From Bryobacterales bacterium F-183 (GTDB lineage Bacteria > Acidobacteriota > Terriglobia > Bryobacterales > Bryobacteraceae), in contig AP025252.1 of NCBI GenBank assembly GCA_016865505.2, forward strand, positions 3,410,001 through 3,474,000: a stretch of 64,000 nt of DNA. Direction: 5' to 3'. The stretch's first letter is position 1. Each line of letters begins with the position of its first letter. Both the position numbers and the translations under genes were made by a program. The notes under the pieces are model-generated. The model saw nothing but the letters and a program-made list of their open reading frames with translations. It was not told the origin of the DNA and made no database searches. Shown piece by piece: positions 17,389-25,849 of the stretch.

Positions 17389-20193
17389 TTACGGTGCTGA
17401 AAGCCCCATGATTTCCTGGTTAAGTGGGTGCGCTTCTTGGAGGGATTGCCGCACCGCGTCAGAGATCATGGAGCGGTTGTCGATGAAGCTCTTCGCGTCC
17501 ATCGTGTTGATATTCACCACCACGTACCGCCCGCCCTGGTCGTAATAGTTCTGCCGCCCGTAGATGTCTTCCTCGTACGAGCCGGAGCCGGGGCCGCTGT
17601 ACATCGCCGCCGAGATGTAGCGGTCCTGTGCGCGCGACCGCGCCGCCTTCGGGTCTGGCAGTAGCGTCTTTGCAAATTCGATGCCGAGCGCCGCGCCCGC
17701 CGCAATGGCTGCGCCAACCGGGCCGCCACCGATCGCGCCAACCGCCATCAGCGTGGAGATTGTTCCCGCGCCAGCACTGGCAGCGGTGAAGCCGCCACGC
17801 AAGCCGCCTTGCCGCACGCCGGAGAGGATGCCGAAGCCGCCAGCCAGCCCCGCGCCCGCGATGCCGACACCTTTGGCCAGGCCGGAAGCGCCGGCTGGGG
17901 CGTAGCCGTCAATTTCGCCGAGTTCGTTGAAGATCGGCGTCCCCTGGTTGGTGCTGCTGGACCTGCGAGCCGCGCTGAAGATCGGGGAAGATCCCAGCGA
18001 GCCGCCGAAAACCGAAGTCGGCAACATGATGCCGCCTGGTAACGTGATCACTCCACCGCCGCCGGCCGGATCGCCGCCGTAGCTGATGGTCGAGATAACC
18101 TTTGTCAGTTCCTGCGTCGCCCGGGTGTTTGCATCGACAGCGGTAGTATTCTCCGTAACCGGACCGCTCTGCGCCGGATCCAGGAACGTACCCGACAGCA
18201 ACCCACCCAAGCCGGTAGCCTTCCCGATGTCCCCGAACGTCCCACCGATGCGCCGATAAGCTGCCCCGAAGGCGTTGCGGCCAATGGTCAGCGCGGTGTT
18301 TCGCGCGAAGTCGCCCGTCGAAGTTTGACCAATCGCGACACTGAAAAGCTGATCTGCAGAGTTATTGAGCGCCGCCTTCTGCAGGGAGAGGATCTGCATG
18401 GTCCGATCCATCTTCGCCTGGTCGCGCTGACGGTCAATATCGGCGTTCCTGCCGATGAGTTCCTCTTCCTTGTCGAGCGCCTCAAGCCGCAGAGCCGTGA
18501 TCCGGTTGATCGCCTCAACTTCGCCGCCCGGCCCGGTCATCAGTTCGACCATGCGCGCCTGGAAGTCCAGCCGCTGCCGGCCCGCGGCTAGCGACTCTTC
18601 CACCACCTGCTTGTACTGTTCGGCGCCAAAACTGCCGACGTTGGTAGGCAGTAGGCTGCGCCGCCCGCTGGGCAGGAGGTTAACGTCGTTCGTGGACAGC
18701 GCCGCGAAAAGCTCCGTTCCGGCGATATCGGCGTCTGATAGCCGCTTCTGCCCGAACCGCCCAATCTGCCCGTCCGGTCCGCGGTAAACCGTCGGCAGGT
18801 TCGGATAGACGCGGTTCAGCACTCCGGTAAGGCTGCCGCCGTCCATGAACCGCTTCACCGCCTGCTGGTCGACAAGTTGTTGTTTGAGCCCCGTCAGTAG
18901 TGCGAGCGTCTCGCGAACCTGGTTCTCGTTGTTCGCAGCGATCGCATCGGCGAGTTCCTTCTCGGCCCGTTGAATCCGTCCCTCGGTGCCGTCCCGCGAG
19001 GCAATAAGTCCCGTGATCCGATTGCGCGTGGAAAGCTGAAGAGTTGCCTCAAGGTCCGCCGTCGATGGCCCGGCGAATCCCCCGACTCGTAGCGCGTCGG
19101 AGTTTGCCCGTAGGGCTTGCTGGATGAGCAACGCCGCCGGCGTGTTGGCGGCCGTATACTTCGGTGAACCATCTGCGTTCATCGTGTCCGGCCGGGCAAT
19201 CGGAAGGTCCGCCCAGTTGGGTCTTTGGTTCGTCGGCTGCTTTAGTCCCAAGGCGCCCAGGTCGAGCTTTCCGTTTGCCGCCGCGGCGAAGAACGCGAGA
19301 AGCTGAAGGGCGCCGTCAAACTTCGAGGAGCCCAGTTCGCCTAGATTCTTCTTCAGCACCGAAATGTTCGTATTGAGGCGATCGAGCGCGGTGTCGAACT
19401 TCAAGGCTTGCGCGGCCGCCTTGTCTTCAAGTCCAACACCCAGCGTGTCCAGTTCTTTCAGCGTGCCGGCGAGGTTCGATGTGAGGAGGGGTAGGAGCTT
19501 GAGGCCCGGTTCTCCAAGAATCTCGATAGCGCGTTGCGCACGCTTGGCAGGATCCTGGACAGCTTCGAGACCTCCTGCGATCTTCAAAATCATGCGGTAG
19601 GTGGATTCAGGGCCGCCGTATGGAGTGTTCGGATTGACGCCGATCGCTGCCAGCGCCTCGCGTGCCTTCTTGCTCTCGTCGCCCGCGGTGGCCAATGCTC
19701 TCGATAGGCCTTTGTAGGATTCGAGTAAGCCCTCAGCGCCCACGTTTGCATTTTCGGACGCGCTCTTGAGTAGCGTGATTTCCTTTATGCTTAGGCCGGT
19801 CTGCGCTGAGAGATTGGCCGCCGCCTCGGCAGACGCCGCCAGGTTCTTGGCGTAGCCGAAAAGCGCCGTACCGCCAGCGACTACCGCCGCGGTTCCGGCC
19901 CCAATCACAACCCCAAACGTGCCAGCCGATTTGACGATGTCGTCAAACTTGTTTTGAGCAACAGAGAGAGGATTTGCGGCGAACTCCCGCAGCGTTTCGC
20001 CAAAGCCTTGCGTGGCCTCGCTTGCCGATGCTGCACTATCGCGTACACGTTGGATCTGGGCGCCCGCTTTGTCCGTCTTGTCGGCTGCAGATAGGACGCT
20101 GTTGATCTGCTTCTCAAGCGCAGCAAGCGCCTGCTCGCCCGTAGTTCGAGCTTCCAAGAGCAACGATAAGCGTTCGCTGGCGGTGCTGCCCAT
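17389..20193 (-). CDS. Phage tail tape-measure protein
   Basis: A 934-aa protein. N-terminal coiled coil (LLLEARTTGEQALAALEKQI, residues 1-100), then a hydrophobic membrane-type stretch (GVVIGAGTAAVVAGGTALFG), then helical repeats (GLSIKEITLLKSASENANVG) and a second hydrophobic, Gly-rich region near residues 780-860. This order is characteristic of tape-measure proteins, which set tail length and help DNA entry. It is the only clear tail gene in the element; no sheath, tube or baseplate gene accompanies it. The gene is intact. Confidence 0.88.
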   Translation of the reverse strand: MGSTASERLSLLLEARTTGEQALAALEKQINSVLSAADKTDKAGAQIQRVRDSAASASEATQGFGETLREFAANPLSVAQNKFDDIVKSAGTFGVVIGAGTAAVVAGGTALFGYAKNLAASAEAAANLSAQTGLSIKEITLLKSASENANVGAEGLLESYKGLSRALATAGDESKKAREALAAIGVNPNTPYGGPESTYRMILKIAGGLEAVQDPAKRAQRAIEILGEPGLKLLPLLTSNLAGTLKELDTLGVGLEDKAAAQALKFDTALDRLNTNISVLKKNLGELGSSKFDGALQLLAFFAAAANGKLDLGALGLKQPTNQRPNWADLPIARPDTMNADGSPKYTAANTPAALLIQQALRANSDALRVGGFAGPSTADLEATLQLSTRNRITGLIASRDGTEGRIQRAEKELADAIAANNENQVRETLALLTGLKQQLVDQQAVKRFMDGGSLTGVLNRVYPNLPTVYRGPDGQIGRFGQKRLSDADIAGTELFAALSTNDVNLLPSGRRSLLPTNVGSFGAEQYKQVVEESLAAGRQRLDFQARMVELMTGPGGEVEAINRITALRLEALDKEEELIGRNADIDRQRDQAKMDRTMQILSLQKAALNNSADQLFSVAIGQTSTGDFARNTALTIGRNAFGAAYRRIGGTFGDIGKATGLGGLLSGTFLDPAQSGPVTENTTAVDANTRATQELTKVISTISYGGDPAGGGGVITLPGGIMLPTSVFGGSLGSSPIFSAARRSSSTNQGTPIFNELGEIDGYAPAGASGLAKGVGIAGAGLAGGFGILSGVRQGGLRGGFTAASAGAGTISTLMAVGAIGGGPVGAAIAAGAALGIEFAKTLLPDPKAARSRAQDRYISAAMYSGPGSGSYEEDIYGRQNYYDQGGRYVVVNINTMDAKSFIDNRSMISDAVRQSLQEAHPLNQEIMGLSAP

Positions 20194-20276
20194 AAAGTCG
20201 GTCCCTCACTCTTTGGCCGCCGCTAGCATATTGTTCGCGCGGCGGCCCTGTTCTGTTGATTTTCGAAACTACGTCC

Positions 20277-21020
20277 CTAGGCGGCGTTGCCGAAGATCGA
20301 CCAGCCGCGGCGCCGCATCCGCTCATCCAGCGGGACGGATTCGACTTCGGTTTGCGCTTCTGCGGGTGCAACGGCCTTCGGCTCGTTCCGATACTTCAAC
20401 CGCCACCGCAAGTCTGTGAGAGGCTCCAACCCCTTGCCCAAAGCTTGGGCAGCCGGGAGGCTTTGCCAGTCCAGCGACGTCCACCGTTTACTTTCTTCGT
20501 CGTACACCTGCTGGCGCATCTCGACTCGCTCGTCCGCATTGGCAGGGCTGCGAAACTCCGCTTCCGCGGCGTCCACCAACCTTCCAAACCCAAGCGCCGA
20601 ATTGAGCGCCGCAATGCGAACAACGCAGGCGCCCAAGCGCTCCGCGGCTTCTCGCCATTCAGCCTGAAGCTTGGCGACTTCCTCACGCCAGAAAGACTCC
20701 GCCCGTTCGTTGACGGTGGACTCCATCGCCGCCAAGTTGTCGTCACACATGCGAAGACGGGTCTGAAGGCCCTGGAGCCGAACCGACAAGGTGCGCCCAA
20801 GCTCGTCGAAAAGTGCGAGAGACGCTGGCTCCGCGGTCGTCTCGCCCAGCGCCCGCATTGCCTCCACCTCGGCGATCTGTGTAATCGCCGTTTCGCGATC
20901 TTCGGAGAGTTTCGCGATCTCGCGTTGTACGTCGGCGATTGCCGTCTCGATTTTGGCTCGCAAGGTGAGCTCGGCTTCGCCGGCGGCAATCAGCTTGCGT
21001 AAATCCTGAGGGAGTTTCAT
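20277..21020 (-). CDS. Coiled-coil protein of unknown function
   Basis: A 247-aa protein, mostly charged helices over residues 1-120 (KIETAIADVQREIAKLSEDR), then a Trp-rich C-terminal half (ESKRWTSLDWQSLPAAQALG). Its ATG directly follows the TAA of the 62-aa gene upstream, indicating coupled translation. Position before the tape-measure gene would suit an assembly chaperone or scaffold-like role, but this is position-based only. Confidence 0.6.
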   Translation of the reverse strand: MKLPQDLRKLIAAGEAELTLRAKIETAIADVQREIAKLSEDRETAITQIAEVEAMRALGETTAEPASLALFDELGRTLSVRLQGLQTRLRMCDDNLAAMESTVNERAESFWREEVAKLQAEWREAAERLGACVVRIAALNSALGFGRLVDAAEAEFRSPANADERVEMRQQVYDEESKRWTSLDWQSLPAAQALGKGLEPLTDLRWRLKYRNEPKAVAPAEAQTEVESVPLDERMRRRGWSIFGNAA

Positions 21021-21209
21021 TTACTTCGAACCTTTCTGCAGTTGTGCGCGGACGTATTCCGCAAAACTAAAGGGCGCCGCGCCTGCTTCGCCGGCGGTCT
21101 GGACTTCGGTCGCCACTGTTGCGCCAGGCGTGTAGGTTTTCCGGACGCCGGTACTGGTGCTGTATTCGTGACGGGTGAAGTATGGTGTGTTTTGCTGCTG
21201 TTGGGACAT
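21021..21209 (-). CDS. 62-aa protein of unknown function
   Basis: From ATG 21209 (AGAGG upstream) it encodes a short Gln-rich start (MSQQQQNTPYFTRHEYSTST), a Thr/Val-rich middle and a helical end (PFSFAEYVRAQLQKGSK). A longer start at 21263 is less likely. It ends directly against the coiled-coil gene. Confidence 0.5.
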   Translation of the reverse strand: MSQQQQNTPYFTRHEYSTSTGVRKTYTPGATVATEVQTAGEAGAAPFSFAEYVRAQLQKGSK

Positions 21210-21275
21210 TCTGGCCTCTATCCTTCCCTGGTGGTTGTCGTCCCCTTTTGCGGGGGTTTTCAAAAAAAATGCGTT

Positions 21276-21476
21276 TCAGTTCGGGCGCCCGAAGCCAAAA
21301 GCTGCATCGGCCTCTACGGTGTGGACCCTGAGGGACGCGCGCAATACCCGGTGCTCGGAGAGTTCTTGAATCGCCGCCACGATCGACAACCCGCGGGCGA
21401 TCATGTCGTCTGCCAGTTGCGGCAGTTCCGCCAGGCTGCAGGCGCCGCGGATGCTTGTTGCTGTCGCCTCCATCAC
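21276..21476 (-). CDS. 66-aa protein of unknown function
   Basis: A small helical protein (SLAELPQLADDMIARGLSIV). The ATGA overlap with the preceding gene's stop at 21473 supports translation in the operon. No family recognised. Confidence 0.5.
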   Translation of the reverse strand: MMEATATSIRGACSLAELPQLADDMIARGLSIVAAIQELSEHRVLRASLRVHTVEADAAFGFGRPN

Positions 21477-21676
21477 GCCGCAAGCCTCCCGGCAGCAAGC
21501 GCGACACGGCCGATCTCGCGGTCCAGTGCTCGCCGAATCACCTTCGGCATGGTCGACGTTGGTGTTTTGCAGCGTTCGATAATCCGGGTTGCATCCCTGC
21601 CGCGAACGTCCACCAACCGCAGTAGTCGGCGCGCTTCCGTCGGCGAAATGAGTTCTAACGGTTTCTGTACACGCAT
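21473..21676 (-). CDS. 67-aa protein of unknown function
   Basis: A basic small protein (ISPTEARRLLRLVDVRGRDA, then TSTMPKVIRRALDREIGRVA). Its stop overlaps the next start by 4 nt. Charge and helices could suit DNA binding, but no fold is clear. Confidence 0.5.
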   Translation of the reverse strand: MRVQKPLELISPTEARRLLRLVDVRGRDATRIIERCKTPTSTMPKVIRRALDREIGRVALAAGRLAA

Positions 21677-21691
21677 GGTGTTGAGAACATG

Positions 21692-21931
21692 TTAAGCCGG
21701 GTTTGTTTGATCTGTTACCGGAGGATAAAGGGAAGAAATTTGCGCCAATCTTCCAGCCACATGCTCGCGCTGTGACTTGTCGATCTGCCCCGTTCGGAGA
21801 ATCCGGCGAAGCGTTTTTTCAGTGATGTTGGCAAGCCGGCAAACTTCCGTCTGCGGTAGTTGTGTGGAGAGGCGGTCCAGGCGCGCCGCGATCTGAGCAT
21901 CAGCCACCAGGCGGGATCTTCGCTGCGTCAC
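21692..21931 (-). CDS. Small HTH-like protein
   Basis: A 79-aa protein with a possible helix-turn-helix at residues 24-48 (QLPQTEVCRLANITEKTLRR). The start overlaps the stop of the small-terminase gene (ATGA, 21928-21931). Probably a small DNA-binding protein of the element. Confidence 0.55.
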   Translation of the reverse strand: MTQRRSRLVADAQIAARLDRLSTQLPQTEVCRLANITEKTLRRILRTGQIDKSQREHVAGRLAQISSLYPPVTDQTNPA

Positions 21932-22488
21932 TGCTCACCCTCCTTTTCCATGTTTTCGGCTTCGATATCGCCGGTCGATGCCAGTTCGTCCAGTACTTCG
22001 TAGACCGCATCTTTGAGAGTTGCTTCGGTGGTTGTCCGCGCGTTCTCGATGGCCACGGCGGCGAGATCGCTCACGCCGGCCGCCACAATCGCGCGCTGTG
22101 CGATCTCCGCACCATAGCGGGCCGGTAACGCGAGCATCTTCGACCGGACCCGCGCCACCAGTTCGTGCTTGTCTTCCATGGACTCGTCGATGGTGATTAC
22201 CTCGCCGGATGCCTTCGCCGTCTCCAACTCCGCAAGTTGCATCTTGGCGAGGCGGGTTCGCCGGTCGATCTCGTCCTCTCGAATGTCGGTGCCCTTCATC
22301 GCATCGGCCGCGGCACGCTCGCGAATCCACGCGAACACCTCACGCGATCGGAACTCCAGCGACTTGCCCCGCCTGGTATGCGGCAATCCTGCGCGGAGCC
22401 AAGCGTCGATGGTGGTAGGCGCCACGCCGGCGAAGTCAGCGAGTTTCGAGCGGTTCAGTCTTGGTCCTGCAGGTTGATCGTTCGTCAT
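21928..22488 (-). CDS. Nu1-like terminase small subunit
   Basis: A 186-aa protein. The N-terminal winged-helix region (LADFAGVAPTTIDAWLRAGL, then GKSLEFRSREVFAWIRERAA) matches Nu1-type DNA-packaging proteins, which bind cos or pac sites and recruit the large terminase. The middle (IDRRTRLAKMQLAELETAKA) is the usual helical dimer region, and the acidic tail ends in EKEGEQ. No large terminase lies next to it, which is abnormal for a phage but known for satellites that redirect helper packaging. Confidence 0.82.
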   Translation of the reverse strand: MTNDQPAGPRLNRSKLADFAGVAPTTIDAWLRAGLPHTRRGKSLEFRSREVFAWIRERAAADAMKGTDIREDEIDRRTRLAKMQLAELETAKASGEVITIDESMEDKHELVARVRSKMLALPARYGAEIAQRAIVAAGVSDLAAVAIENARTTTEATLKDAVYEVLDELASTGDIEAENMEKEGEQ

Positions 22489-22741
22489 GCTTCAGTCCGT
22501 AAGTTGTTGTTGTCGTGGCACAAAAAGAGGTTTACTCTAGCGAAGTTGTGCAATAGGTTTACCGGCGGGCAACAGGCTCAAAAGAGGACCCGTGATGGGG
22601 GGGAGGGGGTACCCCTGTCTCATCCGTGAGACATCCCACACCAACCCCGTCGAAAGGTACTCGGCAACGAGAGCGTGCGCGGGTGGTCCGATCGCACAGG
22701 GTCCCCAGCGCTACCGCATGGAAACTGAGGGGGAAAGGCAT
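22489..22741. other. Intergenic region with two short inverted repeats
   Basis: 253 bp without a convincing gene. A stem TGTCTCA/TGAGACA (22616-22622 and 22627-22633, loop TCCG) and the palindrome GGGGTACCCC (22606-22615) sit side by side. No T-tract follows, so a terminator is not supported; they may be regulatory sites ahead of the packaging genes. Confidence 0.4.
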
Positions 22742-23020
22742 CTAGGCGGCCTCCTTGTGGGCCATGGGTGTCTCGGGGTCTTCCGCGGGCGCGAGCACCG
22801 TCAGCAGCGCTCGGAGGCGCGCCGCGCGGGCCTCGGCACAAACCGGACAATGCGCCTCGCAATAAATCGTCCAGATGCGCCCGCTTGTGGAGTCTGGCAC
22901 CAGGTGCGCGTGATCGTCTCGGCGGCATACTGAGCATGGCTGGACGCCGCCGCGATTGATCGTGTGAACGAGTGCGCTGCTGGTGGCGGGCTTGATGCGC
23001 TGGCAGTCGATTGAGGTCAT
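22742..23020 (-). CDS. Small Cys-rich, putative zinc-binding protein
   Basis: A 92-aa protein with CSVC, a nearby His pair (DDHAH) and a second group CEAHCPVC, suggesting two zinc sites. The rest is helical (EARAARLRALLTVLAPAEDP). Its ATG overlaps the upstream gene's stop by 4 nt. It is the last gene of the early operon; function unknown. Confidence 0.55.
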   Translation of the reverse strand: MTSIDCQRIKPATSSALVHTINRGGVQPCSVCRRDDHAHLVPDSTSGRIWTIYCEAHCPVCAEARAARLRALLTVLAPAEDPETPMAHKEAA

Positions 23021-23235
23021 ATGGTTTCCTTTCCGCCTGGTAGTGAGAGGCGCGCCGGCCGCGCCTTGAGCGCGAAAGTCAGGATGTTTGCGAGGTTGCC
23101 GACGCGTGAGCGTTGGGCCTCGGGAAGATCGGGAAGCATACGCCGTAGACCTTCGCGAACGTGAACCGCGGCGCGTGCAAGCTCGACATGCTCAGGCGCC
23201 CATTGCCGCCGCGTGGCTTCCATAGGTGCGCTCAT
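23017..23235 (-). CDS. 72-aa protein of unknown function
   Basis: The ATG at 23235 overlaps the preceding TGA in an ATGA arrangement and is preferred to a longer frame starting at 23352 that would overlap the upstream gene extensively. The product is helical and basic (EHVELARAAVHVREGLRRML). Not assigned to a family. Confidence 0.55.
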   Translation of the reverse strand: MSAPMEATRRQWAPEHVELARAAVHVREGLRRMLPDLPEAQRSRVGNLANILTFALKARPARLSLPGGKETI

Positions 23236-23429
23236 ACTGCGGTTGTCTCCCCCTCGTCCTCGCGTGGCAGGACTCGAGGCCGAAGCAGTTCGGTCAGTTG
23301 CGATTCGTATTGGGCGATAAGCTGGCGGGAGGCCTCGCAGGACTTCGGCCATTTGGCGAAAAGTTCCAGATTCCGTTCCTGGAACTGGATCTCGAAAACG
23401 AGCTCTCTCACAGTACGGGGAGCCCTCAT
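23232..23429 (-). CDS. 65-aa protein of unknown function
   Basis: A small helical protein (RELVFEIQFQERNLELFAKW). Both ends overlap the neighbouring genes by 4 nt, so it is a coupled member of the early operon. Confidence 0.55.
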   Translation of the reverse strand: MRAPRTVRELVFEIQFQERNLELFAKWPKSCEASRQLIAQYESQLTELLRPRVLPREDEGETTAV

Positions 23430-24493
23430 GCGGCTGCTCCTGCCGCTTTCAGCACGCCGCGCTCAATCTGGTGTGCTACATACTCCGGGCTCGCACAGGC
23501 GCAGGCGATCATGTTGCCTTCGGCCATCATGAGACCTTCGCCACGTTTTCGACTTCCGCAGAGCGCGCATCGATAGCCAGCTTCTTCTGCGGCAATGCGC
23601 TTTGCCTCAGCTTCGGCCGCTGTCATCGGCGCCACCGTTCGGGTGAGCTTCCGAAAGCCCTTCGAGCGGCTGCGAATGAAAGCCGGCGGGTTCAGCCAAT
23701 TGCCCTTGAGGTGCTTCCGAATCTCCGCGACGAAGTCAGCCATCTCGACACCGTTGCTCACCAGGTCGGCGCGGATCTGATCGAGTAGGAAGATCGGGAT
23801 CTGCTCTCCCGCCTTGTGACGGAAGATCGCCTTCAGCTCTTCGTCTGCGCTCGCCCAGGGACCGCGAAGCGAATCATCATCATCAGAAAAATCAGAATTG
23901 GAAACTCGGGGCTCGGTCTCGGGGAAAGCTCTCGCCGGCGAAGCCGATAGAGAACATCTCTCCTGATTTGAGGTTTCATTCGTTGAGGTTTGATGATGAG
24001 GTTTAATAGTTGCTTCTTCTTGTCTGGACACCCTTGTCCTGTACCTCTGGACAGGTTTGTCCAGTACGGTCTGGACCGCTGCGTCCTGAGGGTAGGGGAC
24101 AAATTTGTCCAGTGCCACATCAGATATCTCGAAGCACGGATGCCAAAGAAATATGACTCGATTGGTTGTCCGCTGCCCGTTCTCTCGTGTTCGCATTTCT
24201 AACCTCACGAGCTTCGCGTCGACGAGTTCTTTAGCTGCCCTCTGAACGGCTTTGTGACGGGCAGCTTTGTTGCCGGTAAGGCCGATTCCATTGGCTGCGT
24301 CCTGGATGGAAGGGAAGCAGTTGCCTGTGGGGCCGCCTCTGTGTCGCCAATGGCCATAAAGTCCTTTTGCGGTCCAAGACACGCCAGGGAAGGCTGCAAG
24401 TCCATACGGGATGCGCGTACCGTCCATACCGGGATAGTCATCACGGGGATTGAACTCTTCGCCGACCTTCGGATGTTTGAGGCGAGCGGCCAT
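23426..24493 (-). CDS. HTH replication-type protein with C-terminal Cys cluster
   Basis: A 355-aa protein. The first 130 residues form an HTH_36-type winged-helix domain (WTAKGLYGHWRHRGGPTGN to VRLEMRTRENGQRTTNRVIF), as found in phage and plasmid replication initiators. A polar linker (about 155-225) is followed by a helical part. Near the end CALCGSRK and CACAS suggest a zinc-binding site. It lies at the head of an operon of overlapping small genes. It probably takes part in replication or its control; no polymerase, helicase or primase motif was seen. Confidence 0.65.
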   Translation of the reverse strand: MAARLKHPKVGEEFNPRDDYPGMDGTRIPYGLAAFPGVSWTAKGLYGHWRHRGGPTGNCFPSIQDAANGIGLTGNKAARHKAVQRAAKELVDAKLVRLEMRTRENGQRTTNRVIFLWHPCFEISDVALDKFVPYPQDAAVQTVLDKPVQRYRTRVSRQEEATIKPHHQTSTNETSNQERCSLSASPARAFPETEPRVSNSDFSDDDDSLRGPWASADEELKAIFRHKAGEQIPIFLLDQIRADLVSNGVEMADFVAEIRKHLKGNWLNPPAFIRSRSKGFRKLTRTVAPMTAAEAEAKRIAAEEAGYRCALCGSRKRGEGLMMAEGNMIACACASPEYVAHQIERGVLKAAGAAA

Positions 24494-24541
24494 CGGCTCA
24501 TTGGTCCGCCTTTACTAGCCGCAGCAGAATGATCATGTTTC

Positions 24542-24763
24542 CTACGCCGCCTCCGTCGTGTTGACGCGGCCCGCGCGGATGATGTCTTGCACTTCGTTGA
24601 GGTCGTAAATCACCTTCCCGCCGAACTTATAGAACGGGAACCCGGTTCGGAAGAGACGATGCTTCTGGAGGGTGGCTACTTTGATGCCGGTGAGTTTCTC
24701 GACATCGCGCTCACTGCCATAATTGGGAGCGCCTTGTTTCGGTTGGGATAGTGTGCGCTGCAT
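24542..24763 (-). CDS. AlpA/excisionase-like DNA-binding protein
   Basis: A 73-aa protein of the MerR-like HTH_17 type: VEKLTGIKVATLQKHRLFRT is the helix-turn-helix, and FPFYKFGGKVIYDLNEVQDI the typical wing and following helix. Such proteins direct excision or activate early genes of integrative elements. A palindrome (24764-24776) touches its start codon and a repeat group lies just beyond, suggesting self-control. Confidence 0.8.
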   Translation of the reverse strand: MQRTLSQPKQGAPNYGSERDVEKLTGIKVATLQKHRLFRTGFPFYKFGGKVIYDLNEVQDIIRAGRVNTTEAA

Positions 24764-24776
24764 TGGGGTAACCCCA
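24764..24776. promoter_or_regulatory. Palindrome at the start codon of the AlpA-like gene
   Basis: TGGGGTAACCCCA, a 6-bp inverted repeat around one base, directly abuts the ATG. A bound protein would block the ribosome-binding region or promoter of this gene. Confidence 0.5.
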
Positions 24777-24795
24777 GATTGGTGCAGCTACTGCA

Positions 24796-24835
24796 ACTCG
24801 GTCCAGACCGAGTTAGGCCGAGTTGAGCCGAGTCA
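24796..24835. repeat. Iteron-like CCGAGT repeats
   Basis: CCGAGTT/C occurs at 24809, 24819 and 24829, exactly 10 bp apart, with an inverted copy AACTCGG at 24796-24802. Helical phasing suggests cooperative binding by one regulator or by the replication-type protein. The array lies between the AlpA-like gene and the 24850-25731 gene. Confidence 0.6.
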
Positions 24836-24849
24836 TTAAATTCAGAGAG

Positions 24850-25731
24850 TTACGCGTCGAACCGAGTGCGCAAATCCTGGGGTATGTGCATTTTGAGTCT
24901 TATGGCCTCTGCACATATTGCCGCCTCGATGGCGCGAGCTTTGGGCTCGCTTACTCTTCCGGCGATCCGTCCCGCTATGTAATCGCCCAGCGCGGTCTTC
25001 GTCACGCCATCATAGGAATCGAACGTCGACTTGTTGACCTTAACAATAATCCGTTTGTAGAGATCAACGAATAGCGCATGCTGGTGACGCTCGGGATGAG
25101 GCGGCTCTGTCCCGCCGGTTTTACAGGGGGTCTCGGTGGGAGGATCTGCCGGGCTCGGCGACGATGAATTGCTCGTTTGGTCGTCTATTGAGAGACCGGA
25201 CCGGGCGGCTTCTCGTGCCTCTTCCTCGGCCTCCCGGCAGGAAGCTAGCATGGCCTCCCACCTAGCAGCTTGTTCGGCTCGTATAGCCTCTTGTTCCTCC
25301 TCGTCCCAAATCGCAGATGTGGGGCACCCTCCGAGTTCCCAGTCGAGACGTCGACGCTCGACTTCGCGAAGCATCTCTCTTCTACACAGGTCGACCAGCC
25401 ACGCTTTATCCGAGGATAAGGCGCGAATGACTGAAGGATGACCGCAGGACTCCGCGGCTTGCCGGCAGACCACGGAAACATAATCGGAAAAATCAAACGC
25501 CAGTGGATCGGGGATGTGAGATCCCTGTAACAGAAGAGTTAAGTGGGATCTGGTGACCTGGCTGAAATAGACGTCGATTGCCTCTGTTGTTCGAGAGCGT
25601 GAAAAGTATTCTCGAAGCGACCACCAGCGACCCTGATTCGCGGGCGGTAGTTGCTCACGGAGCTTGCTGAGTTGCTCGGTCTTCCGCAACTCGAAGGCAT
25701 AATGCAGACGGGACGGCAGTTCAAACGGCAT
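24850..25731 (-). CDS. Soluble protein of unknown function
   Basis: A 293-aa protein with AAGGAAG before its ATG. Highly charged helices (residues 110-175, e.g. RREMLREVERRRLDWELGG) are followed by a Ser/Pro/Thr-rich linker (180-210) and a compact C-terminal domain (ALFVDLYKRIIVKVNKSTFD). It is transcribed toward the iteron-like repeats and the AlpA-like gene. No family recognised; a regulatory role is a guess from position. Confidence 0.55.
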   Translation of the reverse strand: MPFELPSRLHYAFELRKTEQLSKLREQLPPANQGRWWSLREYFSRSRTTEAIDVYFSQVTRSHLTLLLQGSHIPDPLAFDFSDYVSVVCRQAAESCGHPSVIRALSSDKAWLVDLCRREMLREVERRRLDWELGGCPTSAIWDEEEQEAIRAEQAARWEAMLASCREAEEEAREAARSGLSIDDQTSNSSSPSPADPPTETPCKTGGTEPPHPERHQHALFVDLYKRIIVKVNKSTFDSYDGVTKTALGDYIAGRIAGRVSEPKARAIEAAICAEAIRLKMHIPQDLRTRFDA

Positions 25732-25849
25732 CGCTTCCTTGGCGATCTCCTTTTGGATAGGTTGCCGCCAACAGGTAGGATTCCTGCGTTCGCCTGGCCG
25801 GGCTAGGCGGCTCTCTCAAGGTAACATCAGTGTCCAAAAATGTTCCCGG

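Noticed and set aside
22606-22633. Possible terminator ahead of the packaging genes
   Set aside because: Two inverted repeats are present but neither is followed by a T-tract on either strand.
24796-24835. CRISPR-like array
   Set aside because: Repeat unit is 10 bp with no spacers; fits operator or iteron sites.
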